DNA of 64,000 bases, taken from contig JASGJW010000003.1 of NCBI GenBank assembly GCA_047601145.1, forward strand, positions 930,001-994,000, written 5' to 3'. Below the pieces are notes generated by a model. That model was not told the origin of the DNA and did no database searches. It was given only the letters and a program-made list of their open reading frames with translations. Positions 46,694-55,756 of this stretch are shown in pieces. Numbering within the stretch: position 1 is the first letter of the stretch; the number at the start of each line of letters is the position of its first letter. This stretch comes from UBA7672 sp047601145 (GTDB lineage Bacteria; Pseudomonadota; Alphaproteobacteria; Caulobacterales; Hyphomonadaceae). A program made the translations under genes and the position numbers.

Positions 46694-47773
46694 TTGGGAC
46701 TTCTTCGCGTAGGGCTTGCGGTGGCGGTGCTGCTTTCGCACCTGCCACCGGCAACCTTCAAATTCATCGGTGGCGGAACGGCGGTGCAGGCCTTCTTCGT
46801 CGTGTCCGGTTTCTATATGTCGCTGGTGCTCAGCGGAAAGTATGCGGATAGAGGCCTTTTCTATTCCAACCGGCTCCTGCGATTGCTCCCCGCCTATTTC
46901 GTGATGATGGCGATCGCGGCTTTTGGCCTCTTCGCGCTCAACGCCAGCGCAACGGCAAGCCACGACACGTTCGCCAAGGCCTTCGGCCACCCCACAACAG
47001 CTGCAGTGATGACGTTCGAGAACTTCGGTCTGATCGGGCAGGACCTGCTCTACTGGTTCCGACTGCCCGGCGAGGGCGCGATCGTGTTCGACCCGACCGG
47101 CGCGCCGCCGACCGACGAGTCTCCCGTCGCATGGCAGGCGCTGCTCGTTCCACAAAGCTGGAGCTTGTCGCTCGAACTGATGTTCTATGCGCTCGCGCCT
47201 TTCCTTGCGCGCCTGCACTGGGGCTGGCTGGCGGCGCTTTGCGCTGCGAGCATCGGGTTGCGCATTTCGGGCTACTGGCTGCCCGTCGACTTCGGTCTCT
47301 GGCAGGGGCGGTTCTTTCCGACCGCGCTGTTCCTCTTCCTGTTCGGCATGCTCGCTCAGCGTGCGCTGCCGCTGGTCGAACGGTTGCCGTGGTGGACCGG
47401 CTATCCGGTCAATGTCGCTCTGCTCGCGCTGGTGATCTTCCTGCCGGCCTTGAAGCCCGACCCGGAATTTGGCCGCTGGATGGTCTATGCCGGCGTCGCG
47501 ATTGCCTCACCCTTTGTTTTCCGGACCTTCCGCGATTTCACCTGGGACCGCTGGATCGGCGATCTGTCCTATCCGATCTATCTCAGCCACCTCGTCGTCA
47601 TCGGCCTGGTGCTGACCTTCAACGTGCCGGAACCGGTATGGGTCGCGATTGGCGGGACCCTGGCGCTTTCGATCCTGATCAAATTGCTGGTCGAACAGCC
47701 GGTCGACAGATGGCGACAGGCTCGTGTTCATCGTGAAGTGCGGCCCGCAACGACGCCGGCCGTGACAGCCTAG
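46694..47773 (+). CDS. Acyltransferase 3 (OafA/YrhL) family membrane protein
   Basis: A 359-residue protein with about ten helices that would O-acylate a surface sugar or lipid. It opens with LLRVGLAVAVLLSHL, and FFVVSGFYMSLVLSGKY and RLLRLLPAYFVMM are the family motifs; LSYPIYLSHLVVIG lies near the end. The start is TTG 46694, with GGGG about 6 bases upstream; the ATG at 46678 is in another frame. The N-terminus is shorter than usual, so the conserved first residues may be absent or misread. Its stop interlocks with the AraC gene (CTAG). Confidence 0.87.
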   Translation: MGLLRVGLAVAVLLSHLPPATFKFIGGGTAVQAFFVVSGFYMSLVLSGKYADRGLFYSNRLLRLLPAYFVMMAIAAFGLFALNASATASHDTFAKAFGHPTTAAVMTFENFGLIGQDLLYWFRLPGEGAIVFDPTGAPPTDESPVAWQALLVPQSWSLSLELMFYALAPFLARLHWGWLAALCAASIGLRISGYWLPVDFGLWQGRFFPTALFLFLFGMLAQRALPLVERLPWWTGYPVNVALLALVIFLPALKPDPEFGRWMVYAGVAIASPFVFRTFRDFTWDRWIGDLSYPIYLSHLVVIGLVLTFNVPEPVWVAIGGTLALSILIKLLVEQPVDRWRQARVHREVRPATTPAVTA

Positions 47774-48540
47774 CTGGGCGCTGCTGCAATCGAGCGGGCC
47801 AGTTCCACCTGTTCCCGCGCCCATTCGGTTGCGGTGCAGTCCAGAAAGCGGCGGAAGTCGCGCGCCATTTGTGGCTGGTCGAAATAGCCCGCCGCCAGCG
47901 AGGCATCGATCCAGGAGGCGCCCGCGCCAACCGCATGGTCGAACACTTTCCTGAACCGGAAGATCGACTGCAGCATCCGCGGGGCTACGCCAACATGTTT
48001 CAGGAACAACCGCTGCATGCGGCGCTGATCCGCGGATGACCGGTCGGCCTCTGTCCCGGCCACAAGACGTTTGATCTCTGCGCGCACGTCCAAGTCCAGC
48101 GAGGCGCCGGCATCCTGCATACGGCCAGCGACATCATCTTCCAGCAGCAAGCGACAGGCAGCGGCATCTGAGACGCCTCGCACATCCAGACGCTCCGACA
48201 CGTCCAGGCGTTGATCAGTAGCCTCATCCATGTCGCGGCCCAGCCAGTCGACGGCGCCGTCGGGTTCGAAACGCAAGGCGATGCATTTCACCGGTCCAGT
48301 CGCGCGCAACGCAATCGGTCGCGTCATCTGTCCGGCCAAGATCACGCGCGGCTGGGGGACAAACCCGCCATCCGGCATGAGCTCTTCGTACGGCTCGGCG
48401 AGATGGACGATCAGCTCGGGGCAGCCGTCTGGTGCGATGCGCTGCACAGTCTGGCTGGGCGCGTCGTCTTCATAGATCCACGTCAGCCGCACCCAGGGGC
48501 GCAGATCTTCCCGTGGCGGGTATTCGGCGTAGGACCCCAT
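47770..48540 (-). CDS. AraC-family transcriptional regulator
   Basis: A 256-residue regulator. The N-terminal part (YPPREDLRPWVRLTWIY, RIAPDGCPELIVHL, LAGQMTRPIAL) matches the DUF6597 sensor domain common in this subgroup; the C-terminal part holds two helix-turn-helix motifs, with RRMQRLFLKHVGVAPRMLQ and ASLAAGYFDQPQMARDFRRF. It is divergent from the DUF6265 lipoprotein gene over 103 bases, which it may control, and convergent with the acyltransferase gene. Confidence 0.9.
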   Translation of the reverse strand: MGSYAEYPPREDLRPWVRLTWIYEDDAPSQTVQRIAPDGCPELIVHLAEPYEELMPDGGFVPQPRVILAGQMTRPIALRATGPVKCIALRFEPDGAVDWLGRDMDEATDQRLDVSERLDVRGVSDAAACRLLLEDDVAGRMQDAGASLDLDVRAEIKRLVAGTEADRSSADQRRMQRLFLKHVGVAPRMLQSIFRFRKVFDHAVGAGASWIDASLAAGYFDQPQMARDFRRFLDCTATEWAREQVELARSIAAAPS

Positions 48541-48643
48541 CTCTCTTCCCTGTCCGCGTTCTCATCCAGCAGGCGCGTCGCAAACTTACAAGACCCCGCC
48601 CCGCCTCCGCGCCATCTTCAGGAAAACCAGTCGGGAGCCTTCC

Positions 48644-49123
48644 ATGAGGCAAGTTGCGTGCGCGGCGCTTGCCGTGCTGACGGTCAGCGCCTGTGCGGCC
48701 GAAGCAAGACCGCCAGCCAACCTCTCATGGCTGTCAGGCTATTGGCTGAGCTGCGATGGCGGCCAGCAGGTCACGGAAACCTGGAGCGCCCAGCGCGAGG
48801 GCGTCATGGTCGGATCCAACCTCACGTCCGGCGGCGGCAAAGCCTCTTGGGAGTTCTTCCGTATTGGACCTTCAGGCGCCGGGGTCTCCTATTTCGCGAT
48901 GCCCTCCGGCCAGGCGCCGGCGGAGTTTCCCTTGTCCACTGAAAAGAGCACTGAGACGAAGCTGGTGTTCGAGAACCTGAAGCACGATTTTCCCCAGCGG
49001 GTCATTTATGCGCGCGAGGGTGCTGCGCTGACCGCACGTATCGAGGGCATGATGGATGGTAAACTGGAAAGCATGGACTGGCGTTTCGCCTCCGCCCCGC
49101 TCAACCAGCCCTGCCCGGGTTAG
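48644..49123 (+). CDS. DUF6265 family lipoprotein
   Basis: A 159-residue product with a lipobox-like VSAC (Cys17). The mature domain has LSWLSGYWLSCDGGQQVTETW, EGVMVGSNL, FFRI and VFENLKHDFPQRVIYAR, the pattern of DUF6265, a beta-barrel-like family of unknown function. It probably lies in the outer membrane or periplasm. The AraC gene is divergent from it. Confidence 0.85.
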   Translation: MRQVACAALAVLTVSACAAEARPPANLSWLSGYWLSCDGGQQVTETWSAQREGVMVGSNLTSGGGKASWEFFRIGPSGAGVSYFAMPSGQAPAEFPLSTEKSTETKLVFENLKHDFPQRVIYAREGAALTARIEGMMDGKLESMDWRFASAPLNQPCPG

Positions 49124-49162
49124 GCCTGTTCAAGGCGCACAAATTGCGCTTCAAGCAGGGCC

Positions 49163-50254
49163 ATGTCGCACAACACCTATGGCCACCTGTTCCGCGTGAC
49201 GACCTGGGGCGAAAGCCATGGGCCGGCCATCGGCTGCGTAGTCGACGGAACGCCCCCCGGGCTGAAGCTGACGTCGGAGTTCATCCAGCAATTCCTCGAC
49301 AAGCGGAAACCCGGCACCTCGCGCTTCGTCACGCAGCGCCAGGAAGAGGACAAGGTGAAGATCCTGTCCGGCGTATTCGAGGATGATCGCACAGGCGGCC
49401 CGGTGACGACCGGCACGCCGATCTCTCTGATGATCGAGAACACCGACCAACGCTCGAAGGACTACAACGAGATCCGCGATAGCTATCGCCCCGGCCATGC
49501 CGACTATGTCTACGACCAGAAATACAGCGTGCGTGACTATCGTGGCGGCGGCCGTTCGTCCGCGCGCGAGACAGCGTCGCGTGTAGCCGCCGGCGCCGTT
49601 GCGCGCCTCGTGCTCGGTTCAGCCATTACGATCCGCGCGGCCATTGTGCAGATTGGTCCGCACCCGATCAACCGCGCGAACTGGAACTGGGACGAGTGCG
49701 AGAAGAACGCATTCTGGTGCCCCGACGCCGAGATGGCGCCGAAATGGGAACAATTCCTCGACGAGACGCGCAAGGCCGGCTCTTCGTGCGGAGCGATCGT
49801 TGAAGTCGTGGCCGAAGGCGTGCCGGCCGGATGGGGTGCGCCTGTCTATGGCAAACTCGACGCGGACATCGCCGCCGCCCTCATGAGCATCAACGCTGTA
49901 AAGGGCGTCGAGATCGGCGCGGGTTTCGCGTCGGCTGCGCTGAGCGGCGAAGAGAACGCCGACGAAATGCGCCGCTCCGGCAATGGCGTTGAATTCCTGT
50001 CGAACAATAATGGCGGCGTGCTCGGCGGCATCTCGAGCGGACAGCCGATCGTTGCGCGCATGGCGGTGAAGCCGACCTCGTCAATCCTCACGCCACGCAA
50101 GTCCGTGACGAAACAAGGCGACGACACTGACGTCCGCACGAAAGGCCGCCACGATCCGTGCGTCGGCATTCGTGGCGCGCCAGTCGCAGAGGCGATGGTT
50201 GCGGCGGTTCTGGCCGACCACAAGCTGCGCCATCGCGGCCAGGTGGGCGGTTAA
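49163..50254 (+). CDS. aroC: Chorismate synthase
   Basis: A 363-residue enzyme that makes chorismate from EPSP, the last common step of aromatic amino acid synthesis; it needs reduced FMN. The signatures GESHGPAIGCVVDGTPPG, YRPGHADYVYDQKY, YRGGGRSSARET and the late GNGVEFLSNNNGGVLGG are all present, and length is normal. It stands alone here, not in an aro operon. Confidence 0.97.
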   Translation: MSHNTYGHLFRVTTWGESHGPAIGCVVDGTPPGLKLTSEFIQQFLDKRKPGTSRFVTQRQEEDKVKILSGVFEDDRTGGPVTTGTPISLMIENTDQRSKDYNEIRDSYRPGHADYVYDQKYSVRDYRGGGRSSARETASRVAAGAVARLVLGSAITIRAAIVQIGPHPINRANWNWDECEKNAFWCPDAEMAPKWEQFLDETRKAGSSCGAIVEVVAEGVPAGWGAPVYGKLDADIAAALMSINAVKGVEIGAGFASAALSGEENADEMRRSGNGVEFLSNNNGGVLGGISSGQPIVARMAVKPTSSILTPRKSVTKQGDDTDVRTKGRHDPCVGIRGAPVAEAMVAAVLADHKLRHRGQVGG

Positions 50255-50354
50255 TCCACGTTTAGGCTTTGAATCTGCGCGAAGAATTCCTTCAGCCGCC
50301 GTTCAGGTTGGAAATCGCATTGTCCAGTCTGAACACGTTCGGTCGGAGGACCAC

Positions 50355-50984
50355 ATGCGTATCAAGACAGCCCTCGTTCTCACCGTCGCCGCGATCGCCA
50401 TCGCGCTTCCGGCATCGGCTCAGACCTACCAGCGCAACTGCGCAAACTCGAAGAGCTCCAGCCAGCTTGGCGGGGCCGTCGTTGGCAGCATCATCGGCGG
50501 CGTCCTCGGCAACAACATCGCGACCAACGGGCATCGTGCTGATGGAACGACTGTTGGCGCCGTGCTCGGCGGCCTTGTCGGCGCCGGTGTTGGCGGCGGC
50601 TCGGTGCGTTGTGACCAGCTTCCCCCGCCCGCGGGCACCTATGCTCCTGGCTATAGCGGCCAATACGGCAGCGGCTACGGCGGCTACCCACAGCCACAGC
50701 CCTATGGCTATTCCCCCGCACCTGCGAACACCTATCCGGTCGATCCAGGCTACTCGGGTTACGGCTACCGCGACGATGACGACTACGACCGCGATCGGGG
50801 CTCGTATGGAAACTCGGACCTTTACCGGGGTGGCTACGGGTCCTATAATCGGAATGACGATTACGCGGGGCGGGACTGCAGTACAGCTACGCAGATCACC
50901 CGCCTTCCGGACGGCACTGTGATACGTCGCCCGGTTGAAGCTTGCCGCGACGCCTATTACGGCGACTGGCAGGTCAGAAATTAA
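50355..50984 (+). CDS. Secreted glycine-zipper protein with Tyr-rich linker
   Basis: A 209-residue protein with a signal peptide ending at ASAQ (residue 24). Residues about 35-75 form a glycine-zipper segment (GGAVVGSIIGGVLGNN and GAVLGGLVGAGVGGG) that is typical of outer-membrane-associated proteins. A Tyr/Gly/Pro/Asp-rich low-complexity linker follows, with repeated GYGG/GYSG units, and the end has ITRLPDGTVIRRPVEACR. ATG 50355 follows GGAGGA. It is probably an envelope protein; precise role unknown. Confidence 0.8.
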   Translation: MRIKTALVLTVAAIAIALPASAQTYQRNCANSKSSSQLGGAVVGSIIGGVLGNNIATNGHRADGTTVGAVLGGLVGAGVGGGSVRCDQLPPPAGTYAPGYSGQYGSGYGGYPQPQPYGYSPAPANTYPVDPGYSGYGYRDDDDYDRDRGSYGNSDLYRGGYGSYNRNDDYAGRDCSTATQITRLPDGTVIRRPVEACRDAYYGDWQVRN

Positions 50985-50996
50985 GTCGCCCATAGT

Positions 50997-51095
50997 CCGC
51001 CCGGTGCAGACTTTGGGCGGCTTTCATCGGACAGGCCCGTCCCCCCAACCCAGGGCCTGTGAGGGCAAGCCGCGTTGCGCAAGCGACGCGGCTTG
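50997..51095 (+). other. Three consecutive hairpins downstream of glycine-zipper gene
   Basis: Between two convergent genes lie CCGCCC/GGGCGG (50997-51002, 51015-51020), ACAGGCCC/GGGCCTGT (51031-51038, 51053-51060) and CAAGCCGCGT/ACGCGGCTTG (51066-51075, 51086-51095). None has a full T-run, so they may be a compound terminator or parts of a small RNA. A further GGTAC/GTACC stem at 51183-51205 adjoins the tlyA stop. Confidence 0.5.
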
Positions 51096-51207
51096 TCTGA
51101 TTCTGGGCCTCGGAAATGGCTGCTTCTGACATTGAAAATCGGTCGCTGGTTTGATCGGGGATGACCCCCAATTCCGAAATGCGGTACGGCCCCGGCCTTG
51201 GTACCGA

Positions 51208-51951
51208 TCAGTCCTTTCGGGCGTAAAACAGGCGTTCGGCGTTGCCATCGCCGCCAAGAATTGGACTGTCCCCCCACTTCTTCACAGGCCAGCCTTCGCC
51301 GGCCAGCCATACCTCCAGGGACGCGGCTGCAGCATTTGTCGCTGCGACATCCGAAACAAGCCCGCCGCGCCCGACATGCGCGGGCCCCACCTCGAACTGC
51401 GGCTTGAACAGCCCGACCAGCTCGGCCCCGTCCGCCGCCAGCTGCAGGGGACGTCCGAGCAGCTTGGCGAGACCGATGAAGGAAGCGTCGCAAACGACAA
51501 GCGTCGGCGCCTCACCGATCATGGCTGCGGTGAGCGCGCGGGCGTCGGTCGACTCAAGCGATGAGACCCGCGGATCGCTGCGCAGTTTAGGATGAAGCTG
51601 GCCGCTGCCGACATCGACTGCGACAACATGTCTTGCCCCACGGGCCAGCAGCACGTCGGTGAACCCACCGGTCGAAGAGCCTACGTCGAGACATGCCCGT
51701 CCCGCCGGATCGACACCGAATGTATGCAATGCATGATCGAGCTTCAGGCCGCCTCGCGACACCCATGGATGGGCGGGCTCGGCATCGATCTTGTGAGTCC
51801 GGGTGACCAGCATGCCGGGCTTCAGCGCCACTACGCCCTCGACCATCACCTTGCCCGCCTCGATCGCCGCACGCGCCTGCGCGCGCGACGCCATCAGGCT
51901 GCGACTGACGAGCTCGACGTCCAGCCGCCTTGGAGATTGATCATCGCTCAT
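51208..51951 (-). CDS. tlyA: TlyA-type rRNA 2'-O-methyltransferase
   Basis: A 247-residue protein with an N-terminal S4 RNA-binding domain (RLDVELVSRSLMASRAQARAAIEAG) and an RrmJ/FtsJ-like methyltransferase domain: SRGGLKLDHAL, the SAM motif LDVGSSTGGFTDVLL, VDVGSGQL, VVCDASFI and LFKPQFE. TlyA enzymes methylate 16S and 23S rRNA cytidines in the ribosome. ATG 51951 was chosen because the S4 domain follows at once; the frame is open further upstream without protein character. It is separated by 105 bases from the divergent corA-like gene. Confidence 0.93.
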   Translation of the reverse strand: MSDDQSPRRLDVELVSRSLMASRAQARAAIEAGKVMVEGVVALKPGMLVTRTHKIDAEPAHPWVSRGGLKLDHALHTFGVDPAGRACLDVGSSTGGFTDVLLARGARHVVAVDVGSGQLHPKLRSDPRVSSLESTDARALTAAMIGEAPTLVVCDASFIGLAKLLGRPLQLAADGAELVGLFKPQFEVGPAHVGRGGLVSDVAATNAAAASLEVWLAGEGWPVKKWGDSPILGGDGNAERLFYARKD

Positions 51952-52056
51952 CTGTCCCGACTTAAAGATTAGCCGCCACAATCCGGCAAGCGCCCTCGCC
52001 TCTAGCCCCTCGTGCTGAAAGCGGTCTAGAAGGCGGTCGCAACACGAGTTTGGCCC

Positions 52057-53076
52057 ATGCCCGTCTCGCCCATCGAACGCAACGACCACTCCGAACCGAA
52101 CGCCGAGGCCTTCATATTCGGCTTCGACTTCCCGGCCGATGGCGTCATCGAGAAAGTCGACTGGACCAAGGTGAAGCCGACCGCGGCGTGCCCGCGCGCC
52201 GGCTGGCGCTGGCTCCACTTCAATCGGCTTGCCCCCGAAACGCGCGAATGGCTTGAGGAGTCCAGCGATCTCGACGAGACCGTCATCACGGCGCTCCTGC
52301 AGACAGAGACGCGGCCACGCTGCGCTGCCTATGAAGATGGCCTGTTGCTCAACCTGCGCGGCATCAACCACAATCCGGGCGCCGAGCCCGAGGACATGAT
52401 TTCCGTCCGCATATGGGCGACGCAGAACCTCGTCATCTCGATGCGGTCCTATCCCGTGAAGGCGATCCACGAGGTCCGAGAAGAAGTCGCGGCGAACATG
52501 CTGGAGAACCCTTCACCGGGCGGTCTCCTTGTCGCGATCGCGGAACGGCTGATCGACAAGATCGAACCGGTGATCGACCAGCTGAAGGACGACGCCGACG
52601 AGTTCGAGGAAACGCTACTTACTGCGCAGCAACAAATCCCGGCGACGGCGCTCGCAGAGTTCCGCCGCACCATTCTGATCCTGCGCCGATACATCCTGCC
52701 CCAGCGCGAAGCCATGGTTCAGCTGCAGAAGGAAGGCAGGCTGCTGTTCGACCTCGACCACTCGATGCACCTGCGCGAAACGGGCGACCGCATCACGCGC
52801 ATCTCGGAAGAACTCGATTCAATCAGAGACCGAGCGGCGGTTCTGCAGGATCAGCTGGCTGGCAGGCGACAGGAACAGCTGAACCGGCGGCTTCTCGTGC
52901 TCTCACTCGTGTCGGCCTTCTTCCTGCCGCTGACCTTCATCACGGGATTGCTCGGGATGAACCTCGCCGGCATTCCGTTCTCTCACGAGGATTGGTCGTT
53001 TGGAGCCGTGGTCGTACTCACGGTCGTGCTTGCGGGCGGCCTGGCTGGCTTCCTCAAATGGCAGCGCTGGTTCTAG
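52057..53076 (+). CDS. CorA/ZntB-family metal ion transporter
   Basis: A 339-residue protein with the large cytosolic N-terminal domain, long helices (QLKDDADEFEETLL; LDSIRDRAAVLQDQ) and two C-terminal membrane helices joined by GMNLAGIPF, the GMN signature of the pore. CorA proteins move Mg or Co; the ZntB branch moves Zn. The sequence looks closer to ZntB, but this is a judgement by eye. Its TAG interlocks with the stop of the convergent small membrane protein gene (CTAG). Confidence 0.92.
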   Translation: MPVSPIERNDHSEPNAEAFIFGFDFPADGVIEKVDWTKVKPTAACPRAGWRWLHFNRLAPETREWLEESSDLDETVITALLQTETRPRCAAYEDGLLLNLRGINHNPGAEPEDMISVRIWATQNLVISMRSYPVKAIHEVREEVAANMLENPSPGGLLVAIAERLIDKIEPVIDQLKDDADEFEETLLTAQQQIPATALAEFRRTILILRRYILPQREAMVQLQKEGRLLFDLDHSMHLRETGDRITRISEELDSIRDRAAVLQDQLAGRRQEQLNRRLLVLSLVSAFFLPLTFITGLLGMNLAGIPFSHEDWSFGAVVVLTVVLAGGLAGFLKWQRWF

Positions 53077-53300
53077 GTGCGATCGTCGCCATCGGTTGCG
53101 TTGCCAACCGTTTCCTTCACCCCGTCACCGACCTTTCCGAGCGAATCCTGAAGCGGCTCGGTCGTACGGTCGATCTTGGCGAGGTTCTCATCCATCTCGC
53201 GTCCGGCGCTCTGCAGCGATCCGTCGCGAATCCAATAATAGCCCATCACGCCGACAAACCCGATGGCGAGTACGACAAGTATGGTGGCTAGCAGGCGCAT
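53073..53300 (-). CDS. Small membrane protein, WIRDGSL family, copy 1
   Basis: A 75-residue protein with one N-terminal helix (about 3-22) directly followed by YYWIRDGSLQSAG, then an acidic and Gln/Lys-rich soluble part and the C-terminus ATDGDDRT. The gene upstream encodes a paralogue with the same WIRDGSL motif and the same ending. No known family. Its stop overlaps that of the corA-like gene. Probably a bitopic membrane protein with the tail in the periplasm. Confidence 0.72.
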   Translation of the reverse strand: MRLLATILVVLAIGFVGVMGYYWIRDGSLQSAGREMDENLAKIDRTTEPLQDSLGKVGDGVKETVGNATDGDDRT

Positions 53301-53318
53301 CTTTGATGTTCCTTCAGA

Positions 53319-53543
53319 TCAGGTGCGATCATCGCCATCGGTGGCGCGCTCGATCACTGCGCCGGTCGAGTCGACGACCTCGCCCGTGGTTTGCGCGATC
53401 TCGCTTCCCGTCTTGCTCAGGAGATTGTCCATCGATGCGCCGGCGTTGCGCAGCGATCCGTCACGGATCCAGAAGAAGATAACCAGGGTGGCGAACGCGA
53501 AGACGGTGAAAACCAGCGCTGACCACAGCACGGAGCGGCTCAT
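53319..53543 (-). CDS. Small membrane protein, WIRDGSL family, copy 2
   Basis: A 74-residue paralogue of the neighbour that follows it on the minus strand, 18 bases away. One helix (about 7-24) is followed by FFWIRDGSLRNAGASMDNLL, a Ser/Thr-rich part and the identical C-terminus ATDGDDRT. The two differ widely elsewhere, which suggests an old duplication with selection on the two shared motifs. The same motif in two consecutive frames supports both as real genes. Confidence 0.75.
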   Translation of the reverse strand: MSRSVLWSALVFTVFAFATLVIFFWIRDGSLRNAGASMDNLLSKTGSEIAQTTGEVVDSTGAVIERATDGDDRT

Positions 53544-53726
53544 GGCGTGTCCCTCGATGATGTTGCGAAAAGGGAACGCACGTCACGCGTTATGGTTTCC
53601 GCCTGTCGCAACTCACGCGCGAACCGCCTGATAGCCTTGAGTTTTCCGTTCGCGACGCCAAGTGCTTGCGGGTGTATGATCCGCATGGGGCAAACGTGTG
53701 GGCGCGCCGATACAGCGAGGCTCGCG

Positions 53727-53864
53727 ATGAGCACCGAACAGACACAACTCTCGACAGACCAGGTTCGCCAGGGCGAAACCGGCCACGGCGTCCGCTACAT
53801 GCTCGGCTATGGCATCGGGCTGGCCGTACTGGCGCTCGGCTTCACGATCCTGTTCCTGCGCTGA
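53727..53864 (+). CDS. Very small single-helix membrane protein
   Basis: A 45-residue product with a polar leader (MSTEQTQLSTDQVRQG), the segment GVRYMLGYGIGLAVLALGF and a short end FLR. GAGG lies 7 bases before the ATG at 53727. It fits a small inner-membrane protein; nothing more specific can be said. It lies opposite the WIRDGSL gene pair and ends six bases from the convergent acyl-CoA ligase gene. Confidence 0.6.
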   Translation: MSTEQTQLSTDQVRQGETGHGVRYMLGYGIGLAVLALGFTILFLR

Positions 53865-53870
53865 CCTGAA

Positions 53871-55610
53871 TCAACCGCGCGGCGTGAACCGTCCGCGCAG
53901 CTCGCTCTTCATGATCTTGCCGTTGGCGTTCCGCGGCAACGGATCTCGCTGCACCTGGATTTCGACCGGAACCTTGAAGGCCGCGATCTTGCCTGCCACG
54001 AAGCGGCGAAGCTCGTCGACGGTCACATCCATCTCCGGCTTCACTTGCACAACGGCGCCGACTTCCTCGCCCAGCACCTTGTGCGGAATGCCAACGACAG
54101 CGGCGTCCATGATCGCCGGATGGTCGTACAGTGCATTCTCGACCTCGATGCAGTAGATATTCTCCCCGCCGCGGATCAGCATGTCCTTGGCGCGATCCAT
54201 CAGGAAGACGAACCCTTCTTCGTCGATGCGGCCGACATCGCCGGTCACGACCCAGCCGTCGATATAGGTCTTGGCCGTCGCCTCCGGCTTGTTCCAGTAG
54301 AGCTTGCAGTTGTTGGGGCCCTTCACCCACAACTCGCCCACCTGGTTGGGGCCGAGTGTCTCGCCATTGGCGCCGACGATCTTGAAGTCCATCGCGGGCG
54401 CCGCTGCGCCGCAGGATGCGGGGCGCAGCTCGTAGTCCTTTCCGAAATTCACGCATGAGGCGGCGCAGGTCTCCGTCATGCCCCAGCCGTTGGAGGCAAG
54501 CCCGTTCGGGAATTTCCGCTTGATGGTTGCGACCAGCTCCGGCGCCGACGGCGCACCGCCATAGGCGACGAACTGGATCGAGGAGAGATCGTACTTGTCG
54601 CGATCGGGATGCTCGAGCACCTGCCAGGCGATTGCGGGGACACCGCCGATGGTCGTGATCTTCTCGTTCTGGATGATCTCCAGCGCCTCGCCCGGATCCC
54701 ACTTGTACATCGTCACGATCTTGTCAGCGTTGATGATCGCCGGGACGAGGTTCGAGAAGGCGCCCGTGGCGTGAAAGAACGGGATTGCCAGCAGGGGAAT
54801 GCGCGGCGGATCGATCTTCGGATCGCGCGGTGGCACAGGCAGGCCCTGGCGAACGAAGTGCCGCGCCTGGCACGCCATGCCGTTGAACACGTTGGAGGAG
54901 ATGCCGCGATGGGTGGCGAGAGCCCCCTTCGGCTTTCCGGTGGTGCCAGACGTGTACATGATCGTGGCGTCATCATCCGCGTTGACATCAGCCTCGGGCA
55001 TCGGGATTCCGGGCAGAGCGGCCCATGACTTTGCCGAGCCGATCAGCTTCTCGAGCGAGACGATGCGTGGATCGGCCTCGTCCTCACCCCCACGCGCCAC
55101 GAGAACATGCTTCAGCTGCGCCAGCTTTGGCAGGTGTTCGCGTATGCGTTCCAGCTTCTCCGGATCGACGATCGCGACCTTTGCGCCGGAATCTGCAAGG
55201 CCGTATTCCAGCTCCTCGCCCGTCCACCAGGAATTGAGCGGCGTCGCGATCGCGCCAATAACCAGCGCAGCAAAGAAACCGACCGACCACTGCGGATAAT
55301 TTCGCATCACCACGGCGACGCGATCGCCTTTCTTCACGCCAAACTCGTTGCGCAGTTTCGCGGCGAGATGGGCGACGGCCTTGTAGTGGGCGGCGAAGGT
55401 GACGCGCTCGTCCTGATAGACGAGAAATTCGCGCTGATCCCAGTTGGCCGAGTTAAGGACGACATCGCGGAGGGTCTGCGGCGCATTCTTGTAGACGCGC
55501 AGGGTGATGCCGTTGATGACCTTCTCTTCAAGCTCGAAGCGAGCGCCCGGCGCGGTCATCAGCGCGTTGCACTGTGCGATCGACATCACCGGAAATACGG
55601 CCTCAGCCAT
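53871..55610 (-). CDS. Acyl-CoA ligase (class I adenylate-forming)
   Basis: A 579-residue AMP-forming ligase. ATG 55610 follows GGGAGCAGG. Motifs are MYTSGTTGKPKGAL near residue 213, NGWGMTETCAASC near 375, the WVVTGDVGRIDEEGFVFLMDR core near 455 and the catalytic Lys in PLPRNANGKIMKSELRGRF near the end. It activates a carboxylic acid to its CoA thioester, probably a fatty or cyclic acid; the N-terminal 60-residue leader with FPVMSIAQCNALMTAPG resembles the group acting in degradation of fatty and steroid-type acids. It is a second such gene beside the one at 34.6 kb, with little similarity outside motifs. Confidence 0.92.
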   Translation of the reverse strand: MAEAVFPVMSIAQCNALMTAPGARFELEEKVINGITLRVYKNAPQTLRDVVLNSANWDQREFLVYQDERVTFAAHYKAVAHLAAKLRNEFGVKKGDRVAVVMRNYPQWSVGFFAALVIGAIATPLNSWWTGEELEYGLADSGAKVAIVDPEKLERIREHLPKLAQLKHVLVARGGEDEADPRIVSLEKLIGSAKSWAALPGIPMPEADVNADDDATIMYTSGTTGKPKGALATHRGISSNVFNGMACQARHFVRQGLPVPPRDPKIDPPRIPLLAIPFFHATGAFSNLVPAIINADKIVTMYKWDPGEALEIIQNEKITTIGGVPAIAWQVLEHPDRDKYDLSSIQFVAYGGAPSAPELVATIKRKFPNGLASNGWGMTETCAASCVNFGKDYELRPASCGAAAPAMDFKIVGANGETLGPNQVGELWVKGPNNCKLYWNKPEATAKTYIDGWVVTGDVGRIDEEGFVFLMDRAKDMLIRGGENIYCIEVENALYDHPAIMDAAVVGIPHKVLGEEVGAVVQVKPEMDVTVDELRRFVAGKIAAFKVPVEIQVQRDPLPRNANGKIMKSELRGRFTPRG

Positions 55611-55756
55611 TGCGCCTGCTCCCTGAGTATCAAGTCTTCTGGCCCTGAAATCGCACAAGGAGGTTTCAGGGGCTAGGGCGTTCGCCGGCCCGAAAAGCGC
55701 TGGCGGAGCCGCCGGGCTTGCGACAAAAGTGAGCATGGCGCGCGCCGCAGCGCGGC

